Below are positions 34,256-41,987 of a DNA stretch of 64,000 bases, in pieces. The translations under genes and the position numbers were made by a program. This DNA comes from DASXAQ01 sp036406615 (lineage in GTDB: Bacteria; Actinomycetota; UBA4738). The DNA lies in the NCBI GenBank assembly GCA_036406615.1, contig DASXAQ010000069.1, forward strand, positions 24,154 to 88,153, written 5' to 3'. The notes under the pieces are model-generated. The model ran no database searches. It was given only the letters and a program-made list of their open reading frames with translations, and was not told where the DNA came from. Each line of letters begins with the position of its first letter. Within the stretch, counting starts at the first letter, position 1.

Positions 34256-34804
34256 GTGCGGATCGATCCGAGTTCGCCCGTCGACGCGCCTCGGGTGCGC
34301 ACCCTCGGTCGTCCCGGCCGCGAACACGGCCTGCGTCCGCTTCGCTACGAGCTGCCGATCCGCGTCTCGGCGAAGGCCGACTACGCGATCCGGGCGACCG
34401 CCGAGCTCGCGGCGTCGCCGCCGGGGTGCCTCGTCAAGGCCGAGCGCATCTCCGCCGCCCAGGCAATCCCCCTGAAGTTCCTGCTGAACATCCTGACGGA
34501 GCTTCGACACGCGGCGATCGTTCGCAGCCAGCGTGGGTCCGAAGGCGGGTACCGGCTGGCGCGCCCGCCCGAGGAGATCACGGTGGCCGACGTGATCCTC
34601 ACCGTGGAGGGCACGCTGTCCACGGTGCAGGGGAGCCGCCCCCATGATCTCGAATACGTCGGCGCGGCCGAGCCGCTTCGCGACGTCTGGATGGCCGTGC
34701 AGGCCAGCCTGGAATCGGTGCTGCGGGCCGTGACCCTGGCGGACCTGGCCGGCGGCCGGCTGCCACAGGTGGTTCGAGCTCTCGCCGACGGCCGCGAGGG
34801 CTGA
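34256..34804 (+). CDS. Rrf2-family transcription regulator (sulfate-operon member)
   Basis: A 182-aa Rrf2 protein. The core starts at VSAKADYAIRATAELA, then KFLLNILTELRHAAIVRSQRGSEGGYRL (winged helix) and EITVADVILTVEG. The three Fe-S cysteines of IscR/NsrR are absent, as in CymR, the cysteine-metabolism repressor, which fits its place 2 bases after cysA. GTG 34256 gives ~35 extra N-terminal residues; GTG 34295 is an alternative, and no start lies directly before the conserved core. It faces a second Rrf2 gene tail to tail. Confidence 0.85.
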   Translation: MRIDPSSPVDAPRVRTLGRPGREHGLRPLRYELPIRVSAKADYAIRATAELAASPPGCLVKAERISAAQAIPLKFLLNILTELRHAAIVRSQRGSEGGYRLARPPEEITVADVILTVEGTLSTVQGSRPHDLEYVGAAEPLRDVWMAVQASLESVLRAVTLADLAGGRLPQVVRALADGREG

Positions 34805-34807
34805 GCG

Positions 34808-35266
34808 CTACCGGGGGGCCCAGGCGTCCGGGTCCTTCACCAGCGCCCGGACGGAGCGAGGCAGCGATCCTCGCGCCAGGTCCTGCAGCGTGACGGTCTC
34901 CAGCACCGCCCGCAGGTTCGCGCGAACGGCGATCCACACGTCGCGAAGCGCCGACGCCGGGCCCGGGTATTCGAGCTCGTCGGGACGAACTTCGTGCACG
35001 TTGGCGAGCGGTCCTTCGACCGCACGAATCACGTCGGCCAGCGTGATCTCGGACGGGCTGCGCGCCAGGCGGAATCCGCCGGCCGCCCCGCGATGGCTCT
35101 GGACCAGGCGCGCGTGGCGCAGCTCGGCCAGGATGTTGAGCAGGAAGTTGAGGGGGATGCCCTGGGCGGTCGCGATCTGGTCGGCCTTCATCGGCCCAGC
35201 GTCGTCAGCGGCCGCGAGCTCCACCGCCGCGCGGACCGCATAGTCCGCCTTGGCCGAGATGCGCAT
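34808..35266 (-). CDS. Second Rrf2-family transcription regulator
   Basis: A 152-aa Rrf2 protein, MRISAKADYAVRAAVELA onward, with NFLLNILAELRHARLVQSHRGAAGGFRL and EITLADVIRAVEGPLANV. It is clearly paralogous to the convergent gene at 34256 and ends 4 bases from it. It also lacks the Fe-S cysteines. AAAGGGTGGG precedes ATG 35266, and a TAGCCT hexamer about 45 bases upstream may be its -10. Effector and targets are unknown; the sulfate operon is a good candidate target. Confidence 0.88.
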   Translation of the reverse strand: MRISAKADYAVRAAVELAAADDAGPMKADQIATAQGIPLNFLLNILAELRHARLVQSHRGAAGGFRLARSPSEITLADVIRAVEGPLANVHEVRPDELEYPGPASALRDVWIAVRANLRAVLETVTLQDLARGSLPRSVRALVKDPDAWAPR

Positions 35267-35368
35267 CCGATCCCACCCTTTCGATCGCCCCGCAGGGCAG
35301 CAGAAGGCTAGCCGACTCACGCCTCGCTCGGCACCCGGCGGAACACCTCGCACGCGGCGCGCGATGTC

Positions 35369-35374
35369 TACACT
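35369..35374 (+). promoter_or_regulatory. -10 box TACACT, 7 bases before the aminotransferase
   Basis: TACACT then CTCCGGC then ATG 35382; supports that start over the ATG at 35364, which lies upstream of the hexamer. Confidence 0.5.
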
Positions 35375-35381
35375 CTCCGGC

Positions 35382-36596
35382 ATGGCCGTCGAGCAGGTCG
35401 TTCGGTCCTGGTCAGAGCGGTTCGCGGCCCGCATGCGGGGCGAGGCGAGCGCGGGCCTCGCCGACATCCTGGCCATGTCCGGCGACACCGACCTGGTGTC
35501 GTTCGCTGGCGGCTTCCCGGATCCGGCCACGTTCCCCGGGCCGGAGCTCGCCGAGGTTCTCGGCGCCATCATCGCCTCCGGCGACGCCTCGGCGTTCCAG
35601 TACGCGCCGACGCCGGGGCTCCCCGGGATGCGGGCGCTGGTCACCGCCCGGCTGGCGGCCGACGGGCGGGCACCGCAGGACGACGAGCTGGTCATCACCA
35701 GCGGGGCGATCGAGGCGCTCGAGCTCCTCGGCAAGACGTTCCTGGACGCGGGCGACGTGGTCGCGGTGGAGAGCCCGACGTACCTCGGCGCCATCATGGC
35801 CGCGCGCGGGTTCGAGGCCGAGGTGGCGGGCGTCCCGATGGACGGTGACGGCCTGGACGTCGACGTGCTTCGAGACCTGCTGAACGGTTCGCGCCCGCCC
35901 AAACTGCTGTACACCATCCCCGACCACCAGAACCCGGCGGGCGTGAGCCTGAGCGACGAACGCCGCGCCGCGCTGGTGGAGCTCGCGCGTCGGCACGGCC
36001 TGCTCATCGTGGAGGACGTCGCGTACCGCGAGCTCGGCTTCGACGGGCGAAAGCGGCCGAGCCTGTGGTCGGCGGCGCCCGACGTCGTCGCGCAGATCGG
36101 CACCTTCTCCAAGACGTTCTTCCCGGGCGTGCGGCTGGGCTGGGCGGCGGGCCCGCCCCAGGTGATCGCCCGGCTGGTCCTGGCCAAGCAGAACACGGAC
36201 CAGTGCGCCGGCGCGCTCGGGCAGCGGCTCCTCGAGGAGTGGGCGCGCGCGGACCGGCTTGACCCATCGATCGCCGCGGCCCGCAGGCTGTACGCGCGGC
36301 GCTGGTCCCTCCTGGGGTCCGCGCTCGCGGAGCGCATGCCCGAGGGCGTCACCTGGACGCGCCCCGAAGGCGGTTTCTTCACCTGGCTCTCGCTTCCCGC
36401 CGGGACCGACTCCGCGGCCCTCGCACGAAGCGCGATCGCCGCGGGCGTCGCCGTCGTTCCCGGAGGCCCGTTCTTCCCCGACGGCGACGGGCGCGGACAC
36501 CTGCGCCTGGCGTTCAGCCGCGTCGACGACGACACGATCCCGGGAGGGGTCGACCGGCTGGCCGGCGCGATCGCCTCGGCCGCGAGCCGGGACTAG
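35382..36596 (+). CDS. PLP-dependent aminotransferase (class I, LysN/2-aminoadipate type)
   Basis: A 404-aa fold-type I aminotransferase: FAGGFPDPATFP, QYAPTPGLPGMR, ITSGAIEALELLGK, YTIPDHQNPAGVSLS, and the PLP lysine in GTFSKTFFPGVRLGW. The pattern matches the multi-substrate PLP-dependent 2-aminoadipate/branched-chain group related to the MocR C-terminal domain; the donor and acceptor are not fixed. I place the start at ATG 35382 because of the -10 box seven bases before it; ATG 35364 would put the -10 inside the gene. Confidence 0.88.
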   Translation: MAVEQVVRSWSERFAARMRGEASAGLADILAMSGDTDLVSFAGGFPDPATFPGPELAEVLGAIIASGDASAFQYAPTPGLPGMRALVTARLAADGRAPQDDELVITSGAIEALELLGKTFLDAGDVVAVESPTYLGAIMAARGFEAEVAGVPMDGDGLDVDVLRDLLNGSRPPKLLYTIPDHQNPAGVSLSDERRAALVELARRHGLLIVEDVAYRELGFDGRKRPSLWSAAPDVVAQIGTFSKTFFPGVRLGWAAGPPQVIARLVLAKQNTDQCAGALGQRLLEEWARADRLDPSIAAARRLYARRWSLLGSALAERMPEGVTWTRPEGGFFTWLSLPAGTDSAALARSAIAAGVAVVPGGPFFPDGDGRGHLRLAFSRVDDDTIPGGVDRLAGAIASAASRD

Positions 36597-36604
36597 GCCG
36601 CCGC

Positions 36605-37387
36605 GTGGACCTCGGGCTTTCCGGCCGGGCCGCCATCGTGACCGGCGCGTCGAAGGGCCTCGGCCGCGCCATCGCCGCCGAGCTCGTCCGCGAGGGCGCC
36701 GCCGTCTCGATCTGCTCGCGCGACCGCGACGAGATCGACGAGGCCGCGGCGGACCTGCGCGACGCCGGCGGGCGCGTGCACGCCGCGGTGTGCGACGTGA
36801 CCGACTCCGGCCAGATCCGCGACTACGTGGCCGACGCCGCGGCGGCCCTTGGCGGACTGGACGTCCTGGTCAACAACGCCGGCCGGGCCCACCCCGGCAC
36901 GTTCGAGACGATCTCGGACGAGGACATGCAGCGCGACGTGGACGTGAAGGTCTTTTCGATCATGCGCTGCGCCCGCGAGGCCGTGCCCCACATGCGCGCG
37001 CGGGGCGGCGGCCGCATCGTGAACATCAGCGCCGTGTTCGGACGCGCGCCCGATCCGGGGTTCTTCGCCACGAGCGTCAACCGCGCTGCGGGGCAGGCCC
37101 TCACGAAGGTGCTGGCCATTCAACTCGCTGCCGATAACATCCTCGTGAACGGAGTGAACATCGGGTTCGTCGTCACTCCCCAGTGGGAGGGCATCCACCG
37201 GGCTCGGGCGCCGGAGGTGTCCCAGGAGGAGTTCTTCCGAACGTGGGCAGAGCGCGAGGTGCCGCTGGGGCGCTTCGGACGGCCCGACGAGGTGGCCGGG
37301 ATCGTGGCGTTCCTGGCCGGCGCCAGGGCCTCCTACATCACCGGGGCCTCGATCGACGTGGCCGGAGGCATGGGCCGGTACCTGTGA
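36605..37387 (+). CDS. Short-chain dehydrogenase/reductase-like protein lacking the catalytic Tyr/Lys
   Basis: A 260-aa SDR with cofactor loop TGASKGLG (13-20), VCDVTD, NNAG and the catalytic Ser in NISAVFG. The usual YxxxK is replaced: by alignment with YSASK, this protein reads TSVNR (in ATSVNRAAG), so both Tyr and Lys are changed. The C-terminus RFGRPDEVAGIVAFLAG...ITGASIDVAGG is normal. It may be a binding protein or use other residues. The start is GTG 36605, 8 bases after the aminotransferase stop. Confidence 0.85.
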   Translation: MDLGLSGRAAIVTGASKGLGRAIAAELVREGAAVSICSRDRDEIDEAAADLRDAGGRVHAAVCDVTDSGQIRDYVADAAAALGGLDVLVNNAGRAHPGTFETISDEDMQRDVDVKVFSIMRCAREAVPHMRARGGGRIVNISAVFGRAPDPGFFATSVNRAAGQALTKVLAIQLAADNILVNGVNIGFVVTPQWEGIHRARAPEVSQEEFFRTWAEREVPLGRFGRPDEVAGIVAFLAGARASYITGASIDVAGGMGRYL

Positions 37388-37397
37388 GGAGGGGTCG

Positions 37398-38330
37398 GTG
37401 GGAGAGGTGAAGCCCGGGCAGCTGGCGTACTTCGACGGGGACTTCGTCCCGGTCTCGAAGGCGGTCGTGCCGATCACCACGCACGCCTTCAACTACGGCA
37501 CCGGGTGCTTCGAGGGCATCCGCGCGTACTGGAACCCCGACCGCGAGCAGCTGTTCGCCCTTCGCATCGCCGAGCACATGGACCGCCTGGTGCGCTCCGC
37601 CCGCATCCTGAAGCTCGACTTCGACATGGAGGTCGGCACCCTGATCGACCTGGGGCTGGAGCTGCTGCGGCGCAACGAGTTTCGCGAAGACGCCTACCTG
37701 CGACCGATCGTGTACAAGGCGGAGGAGACGATCAAGGTTGCCCTGTCCGGCTTCCAGACGAAGTTCTGTGCCTACGCGATCCCGATGGGCGCGTACCTGG
37801 ACATCGACCGCGGCCTGTCGCTGACCGTCTCCGCCTGGCGACGGATCGAGGACAACGCCATGCCCTCGCGGGCCAAGCCGACCGGCGCGTACCTCAACGC
37901 GGCGCTGGCCTCGGACGAAGCCCGGCTGCGCGGGTACGACGAGGCCGTCATGCTCACCTCCGACGGCCACGTGGCCGAGGCGTCATCGGCGAACCTGTTC
38001 ATCGTGATGGACGGGGTCGTCGTCACCAGCGAGCCCGCCGACGACATCCTGATCGGCGTGACACGCGACGCCGTGACCAAGATCGTCCCGCGGCTCGGCC
38101 TGGCGGTCGATGCGCGCCGGATCGACCGCAGCGAGCTGTTCGCCGCCGATGAGGTCTTCCTGTGCGGCACCGGCGTGCAGGTGGCGCCGGTCACCAACGT
38201 CGACGGCCGCACGATCGGCTCGGGCAAGCCGGGCCCGGTCACGATGCAGATCCAGGAGCGCTACCTGGCGATCGTTCGCGGGTTCAGCGACGAGTTCCCG
38301 GACTGGCGCACACCCGTCTACGACGGCTGA
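37398..38330 (+). CDS. ilvE: Branched-chain amino acid aminotransferase
   Basis: A 310-aa fold-type IV PLP enzyme interconverting Leu/Ile/Val and their keto acids. FNYGTGCFEGIRAYW, the PLP lysine in SRAKPTGAYLNAALA, EASSANLFIVMDG and GTGVQVAPVTNVDGR are diagnostic. GTG 37398 follows GAGGAGGGG. It shares a likely transcript with the SDR-like gene 10 bases upstream. Its last 13 bases overlap the convergent cupin gene. Confidence 0.92.
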   Translation: MGEVKPGQLAYFDGDFVPVSKAVVPITTHAFNYGTGCFEGIRAYWNPDREQLFALRIAEHMDRLVRSARILKLDFDMEVGTLIDLGLELLRRNEFREDAYLRPIVYKAEETIKVALSGFQTKFCAYAIPMGAYLDIDRGLSLTVSAWRRIEDNAMPSRAKPTGAYLNAALASDEARLRGYDEAVMLTSDGHVAEASSANLFIVMDGVVVTSEPADDILIGVTRDAVTKIVPRLGLAVDARRIDRSELFAADEVFLCGTGVQVAPVTNVDGRTIGSGKPGPVTMQIQERYLAIVRGFSDEFPDWRTPVYDG

Positions 38331-38800
38331 GCGCGCTCGTCCTTCGTATCCGCGGCCGCGTCGCGCTCCTCGAGGGCCTGCTCCATGAGCTCCCGGAACC
38401 CGGCGCGCGGCGGCGAGAACACGTCGAGCGCCAGCACCGGCTCGTCGTGCGTGACGGCGCCGTGCGGCACCCAGGGCGGGACCACGTAGACGTCGCCCTT
38501 TCGCACCACGCGCTTCTCGCCGTCCAGGTCGAACTCGTAGGAGCCCTCGATGATCGTCCCGATCTGCTCCTCGGCGTGCTGATGCACCGGCGCCTCCGTG
38601 TGGGGCTCCATGGAGACGAAGCTCATCGTCAGGTTGCGGCCGAACACCGGCCGCAGCGTGAGTCCCGGCCCCGCCGGATGCAGGCCGAGGATCTCGTCGA
38701 CGGAGACGAACCGGGGCGGGTCCTGCGGATCGGTCCGCGCCTCAGGGTCCGTGAAGAAGTACCCGGGTTCGCCGGGGACGCCGGGGCCCAGGTCGCTCAC
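38318..38800 (-). CDS. Cupin-domain protein
   Basis: A 160-aa single-domain cupin. Motif 1 is PVHQHAEEQIGTIIEGSYEFDLDG and motif 2 GDVYVVPPWVPHG, carrying the metal-binding His, Glu and His residues. It could be a small dioxygenase or isomerase; the substrate is unknown. GTG 38800 overlaps the IclR stop (GTGA), so it is translated with its probable regulator. Confidence 0.87.
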   Translation of the reverse strand: MSDLGPGVPGEPGYFFTDPEARTDPQDPPRFVSVDEILGLHPAGPGLTLRPVFGRNLTMSFVSMEPHTEAPVHQHAEEQIGTIIEGSYEFDLDGEKRVVRKGDVYVVPPWVPHGAVTHDEPVLALDVFSPPRAGFRELMEQALEERDAAADTKDERAQPS

Positions 38801-39537
38801 TCGCCGCTCCAGTCGAGCGCCTGGGTCGCCGTGGCACGCGCCCCGACGGCCACCGGCGACTCCAGCAGGCCGGCCAGCCGGGAGCTCGCACGCCGCAGGG
38901 CAGGCACGACGCCGGCCACCGAGTCCCGCGTCAGCCTCGCGGCCGACGCGGCCACCGAGACCGCGCCCGCAACCTCGCCGGCCACGCTCACCACCGGCAC
39001 GGCGACGCACCGCACGCCGGCCAGGTACTCCTCGTCGTCGACCGCATAGCCGCGCGAGCGCGTGAGGGCCAGGTCCGCACGGAGCGCGCCCGGGTCGGTG
39101 ATCGTGGCGGTGGTCCGCGCCTCGAGCTGCGCTGGGAGCAGGTATCCAACGGTCTCAGGTTCGACGAACGCCAGGATCGCCTTGCCCATCCCCGAGCAGT
39201 ACGCGGGGACGCGCGAGCCCACCCCGAGGGCCCAGGGCAGGCCGCGCGACGGGTCGGCGCGGTCCACGTACATGATCTGGGTGCCGACCAGCGCCCCCAG
39301 GTTGGCCGTCTCCCCCGATTCGTCGCACAGGCCCCGCAGCACCGCGTGCACCTCGGGGCAGCGGCCGAGCCGGCGCCGCCCCTTCACGCCCGCCCGGTAA
39401 GAGCCGGTCAGCGGGTTGCGTCCGACGAACCCACGGAGCTCGAGCGTGCGGAGCAGCCGGTGGGTCGTCGACTTCGGCAGCCCCACGCGGGCGGCGATCT
39501 GGGCGAGCGACAGCTCCGAGCCGGCGAGCCCGATCAC
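38797..39537 (-). CDS. IclR-family transcription regulator (start unclear)
   Basis: As given, 246 aa from GTG 39537: a winged helix (LAQIAARVGLPKSTTHRLLRTLELRGFV) and the effector domain (YVDRADPSRGLPWALGVGSRVPAYCSGMGKAILAF). In-frame sequence upstream still encodes the conserved first helix GGVVQSLDRALTILD, yet I find no ATG, GTG, TTG or CTG in frame for over 150 bases upstream. The real start may be non-canonical (ATC or ACG) or there is an indel. It likely controls the cupin gene and perhaps the permease upstream. Confidence 0.8.
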   Translation of the reverse strand: MIGLAGSELSLAQIAARVGLPKSTTHRLLRTLELRGFVGRNPLTGSYRAGVKGRRRLGRCPEVHAVLRGLCDESGETANLGALVGTQIMYVDRADPSRGLPWALGVGSRVPAYCSGMGKAILAFVEPETVGYLLPAQLEARTTATITDPGALRADLALTRSRGYAVDDEEYLAGVRCVAVPVVSVAGEVAGAVSVAASAARLTRDSVAGVVPALRRASSRLAGLLESPVAVGARATATQALDWSGE

Positions 39538-39634
39538 GTCGAGGATCGTGAGCGCACGGTCGAGCGACTGGACGACGCCTCCCCGGCCCGCGTCCGTCGG
39601 GCTCGTTCGAGCTCGAAGGGCCGTCGCCTCGCCC

Positions 39635-41209
39635 CTATCCTCCGGCGGTGACGCCGGTCGCCCCGACCTCCTGGGCCACCTCCGCGACCATCTCGTGCTC
39701 GCTCCTGCCGCGCCGGGCGGCCTGGGACACCGAGTAGATGACGATCCCGGCGATGACCGACACCGCGGTGAACGCGATCATCCAGTAGTTCCAGACGCTC
39801 AGCTTGGGGAATCCGGTCGGGTACCACGAGCCGACGAAGATGAACATGACCGCAAGGATGTTCGCGATGAATCCCACGATGCCGCAGGCGTACAGCCAAC
39901 CGAGCGGGATCCGTCGTTCGCGCTCGAACCGCTCGGGCTCGGCCCGTTTGGCGAAGAAGATGTCGAGGAACAGCAGCGCGGTCGAGATGCACCACACGAT
40001 CGTGACCCCGGCGTACAGCACGTAGAAGGCCTTGTACGGGTCGGCGCTTCCCCGTCCGATGATGAAGAAGATGAAGACCGCGAGGATCGTCGAGACGACC
40101 GACTGCAGCGTGATGGCGTTGGCGGGCACCTTGTTCCGGTTCACGCGTCCGATCTGGTGCGGGAGCCGCTTCTCCAGCCCGGACACGAACAGCAGGCGCC
40201 CGAACGCGTAGTTGTACACGACCGCGACGGTCAGGATCACCCAGGCCAACACGATCGACACGGCCGCCCCGGCCCACCTGCCGATGGCCAGGCCCACCGT
40301 CTCCGCCCCGCCGGTGGTGCCGTTGGCGCCCCCGGCCTTGATGACCACCATGTTGCCCCACGTGGCCCAGACGTAGGCGAACATGACGATGGCGCAGCCC
40401 CAGAGCAGGTAGGTCCTGATCGCCTTCTCGCCACCCTGGACCTCCACGCCCATGTTCATCGGCGTCTCGATGCCGAGCATCGCCAGGATCGCGAACGAGA
40501 AGAAGGTCAGGTTCGCGGGAATGCCCAGGCCCGCCTTCCCGACGTTGTCGGTCCTGAAGGGGTTCCAGCCCGTGCTGAAGTCGGTGGAAACCGCGTGCCC
40601 CTTCGCCAGCCAGATGATGCCGGAGAGGCCGATCAGGAAGATCACGGCGGCGTACGCCCAGAACTGCACGTTCACGTAGTTCTGCGTGACGCGCATCTTG
40701 AGGTAGGACATCGAGGCGCTGAACCAGATCACCGCCAGGACGACCAGGCCGAGCTGCCAGTTCTGGGTGAGGATGCACGGGAACGCGCAGGACGGACGCA
40801 CGAACGCGGCGAACTGCTGCAGGAAGTTCGCCACGAGGATCCCGATGAACACCAGCGAGATCGGCCCCGGCCACCAGGCCACGAAGCCGGCGAAGAACCC
40901 CCAGAAGGGCCCAAGCACCTTGTGGGTCCACACGTACAGCGACCCTTCCTCCGGGAACATGCGCCCCAGCTGGGCGGTGATGAACCCGCCCGTGATCAGG
41001 AATGTCGTGAACGCCAGGAACCAGAAGATGTAGATCGAAGGCCCCGCGGCCTGGACGCCCGCCGAGTTGTTGATGAACAACACGACGGCGACGAAGATCA
41101 CGACCAGGTCGAAGGGCTTGAGGCTGCGCGCAACAAGGACGGGCGCGATCCTCTCGGAGATCATCTGTTCCTGAACCCCGATCGGAACGCCGGGCTCCTG
41201 TGCGGCCAT
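39635..41209 (-). CDS. APC-superfamily amino-acid permease
   Basis: A 524-aa transporter with about 12 helices. LKPFDLVVIFVAVVLFINNSAG opens helix 1; MFPEEGSLYVWTHKVLGPFWGFFAG and ILAMLGIETPMNMGVEVQGGEKAI match the amino acid/polyamine antiporter family. The substrate is unknown. GAGGGGG eight bases before ATG 41209 supports the start. It is divergent from the Nur-like gene; IclR and the cupin lie downstream on the same strand. Confidence 0.88.
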   Translation of the reverse strand: MAAQEPGVPIGVQEQMISERIAPVLVARSLKPFDLVVIFVAVVLFINNSAGVQAAGPSIYIFWFLAFTTFLITGGFITAQLGRMFPEEGSLYVWTHKVLGPFWGFFAGFVAWWPGPISLVFIGILVANFLQQFAAFVRPSCAFPCILTQNWQLGLVVLAVIWFSASMSYLKMRVTQNYVNVQFWAYAAVIFLIGLSGIIWLAKGHAVSTDFSTGWNPFRTDNVGKAGLGIPANLTFFSFAILAMLGIETPMNMGVEVQGGEKAIRTYLLWGCAIVMFAYVWATWGNMVVIKAGGANGTTGGAETVGLAIGRWAGAAVSIVLAWVILTVAVVYNYAFGRLLFVSGLEKRLPHQIGRVNRNKVPANAITLQSVVSTILAVFIFFIIGRGSADPYKAFYVLYAGVTIVWCISTALLFLDIFFAKRAEPERFERERRIPLGWLYACGIVGFIANILAVMFIFVGSWYPTGFPKLSVWNYWMIAFTAVSVIAGIVIYSVSQAARRGRSEHEMVAEVAQEVGATGVTAGG

Positions 41210-41373
41210 GCGCCAACCCCCTCTCTCATCGACCGGAGGCGGTTCCAGCCGTCGAGGTGGCGACCGGCACCCCCGACCCCCACGAGATGTCCGAATTTTG
41301 CCGCAGCCATTCGCGAAAGTCCAGAAGGGGCCCACGACCTCGGCTTCTTTCGACGAAGGTCAACCGCAAGGCC
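41210..41373. other. Divergent intergenic region, permease / Nur-like regulator
   Basis: No ORF with coding character. It holds the permease ribosome site and, at its right end, runs into the Nur-like promoter. I see no clear permease promoter or operator. Confidence 0.5.
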
Positions 41374-41402
41374 TTGCAGGTGCAACTGCAAGAGCGTACA
41401 CT
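41374..41402 (+). promoter_or_regulatory. Nur-like promoter with TTGCAG-N6-CTGCAA operator
   Basis: -35 TTGCAG (41374-41379), 17-base spacer, -10 TACACT (41397-41402), seven bases before ATG 41410. The -35 is one arm of the inverted repeat TTGCAG-GTGCAA-CTGCAA (41374-41391), so a bound dimer would block the promoter: likely autoregulation. Confidence 0.7.
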
Positions 41403-41409
41403 TGCGCTG

Positions 41410-41868
41410 ATGGCCGGTTCCGTGGATTCTGCGCTGGAGACGCTTCGTTCTCAGGGCCTGCGCATGACGCCGCAACGCCGGGCGATCGTGGCCGAGATCA
41501 TGTCCACCGAGGGCCACATCAGCCCCACCGACGTCGCCCGGCGGGTCCGCGAGAGGATGCCGGGCGTCAACCCCTCGACCGTCTACCGCACCCTCGACCT
41601 GCTGGAAGAGCTTGGGATCCTGTCCCATTCCCACCTGGAAACCGGAGCCGAGTACCACCGTCGCTCTGAGGCCGAGCACGTGCACCTCGTCTGTTCGAAC
41701 TGCGGCTCGCAGGACGCGCTCTCCCTGCGTGAGGCGGCCAGCCTGAAGCGACTGATCGCCAAGCACCACGGGTTCGATCCCGACCTGACCCACTTCGCGG
41801 TGTCGGGTCGCTGCGCGGGCTGTCAGCCGGAGGCGGTTTCTGTCCCGGCCGGTCCCGCTGCTTCCTGA
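41410..41868 (+). CDS. Fur-family metalloregulator, probably nickel-responsive (Nur-like)
   Basis: A 152-aa Fur protein: winged helix with MTPQRRAIVAEIM and VNPSTVYRTLDLLEELGIL, dimer/metal domain with EYHRRSEAEHVHLVCSNCGS and a second CXXC (CAGC). The family includes Fur, Zur and Nur. TTGCA-type repeats on its own promoter and on the nickel permease promoter just downstream match the reported Nur box half-site (TTGCAA), so nickel sensing is my inference. The ATG at 41410 is set by the -10 box seven bases upstream. Confidence 0.85.
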   Translation: MAGSVDSALETLRSQGLRMTPQRRAIVAEIMSTEGHISPTDVARRVRERMPGVNPSTVYRTLDLLEELGILSHSHLETGAEYHRRSEAEHVHLVCSNCGSQDALSLREAASLKRLIAKHHGFDPDLTHFAVSGRCAGCQPEAVSVPAGPAAS

Positions 41869-41950
41869 GCGCCGCCGCCGGGTCCCGAACGCGCCTGCGG
41901 TGGCCCGAGTTTCCGGAAATACCACTCGATGCCGTTGCGTCGATCCCCAG

Positions 41951-41980
41951 TTGCAAGAAGTTGCAGGAAGGGGGTAGGAT
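41951..41980 (+). promoter_or_regulatory. Nickel permease promoter with tandem TTGCARGAAG
   Basis: TTGCAAGAAG and TTGCAGGAAG lie in tandem (41951-41970). TTGCAA serves as -35, 18 bases before -10 TAGGAT (41975-41980), which is seven bases from ATG 41988. The same half-site as in the regulator's promoter. Confidence 0.7.
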
Positions 41981-41987
41981 CGACGCC

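Noticed and set aside
39636..39650. Plus-strand TATCCT-N6-GTG looking like a leaderless start
   Set aside because: The frame behind it closes after about 30 codons and is antisense to the permease end.
39416..41410. 664-codon plus-strand frame across the amino-acid permease
   Set aside because: His/Asp/Arg-rich shadow; the minus strand encodes a 12-helix permease with normal family motifs.
41910..41919. TTTCCGGAAA palindrome between the Nur-like and NiCoT genes
   Set aside because: Only ten bases, about 55 bases before the promoter, with no partner site; too little to claim an operator.
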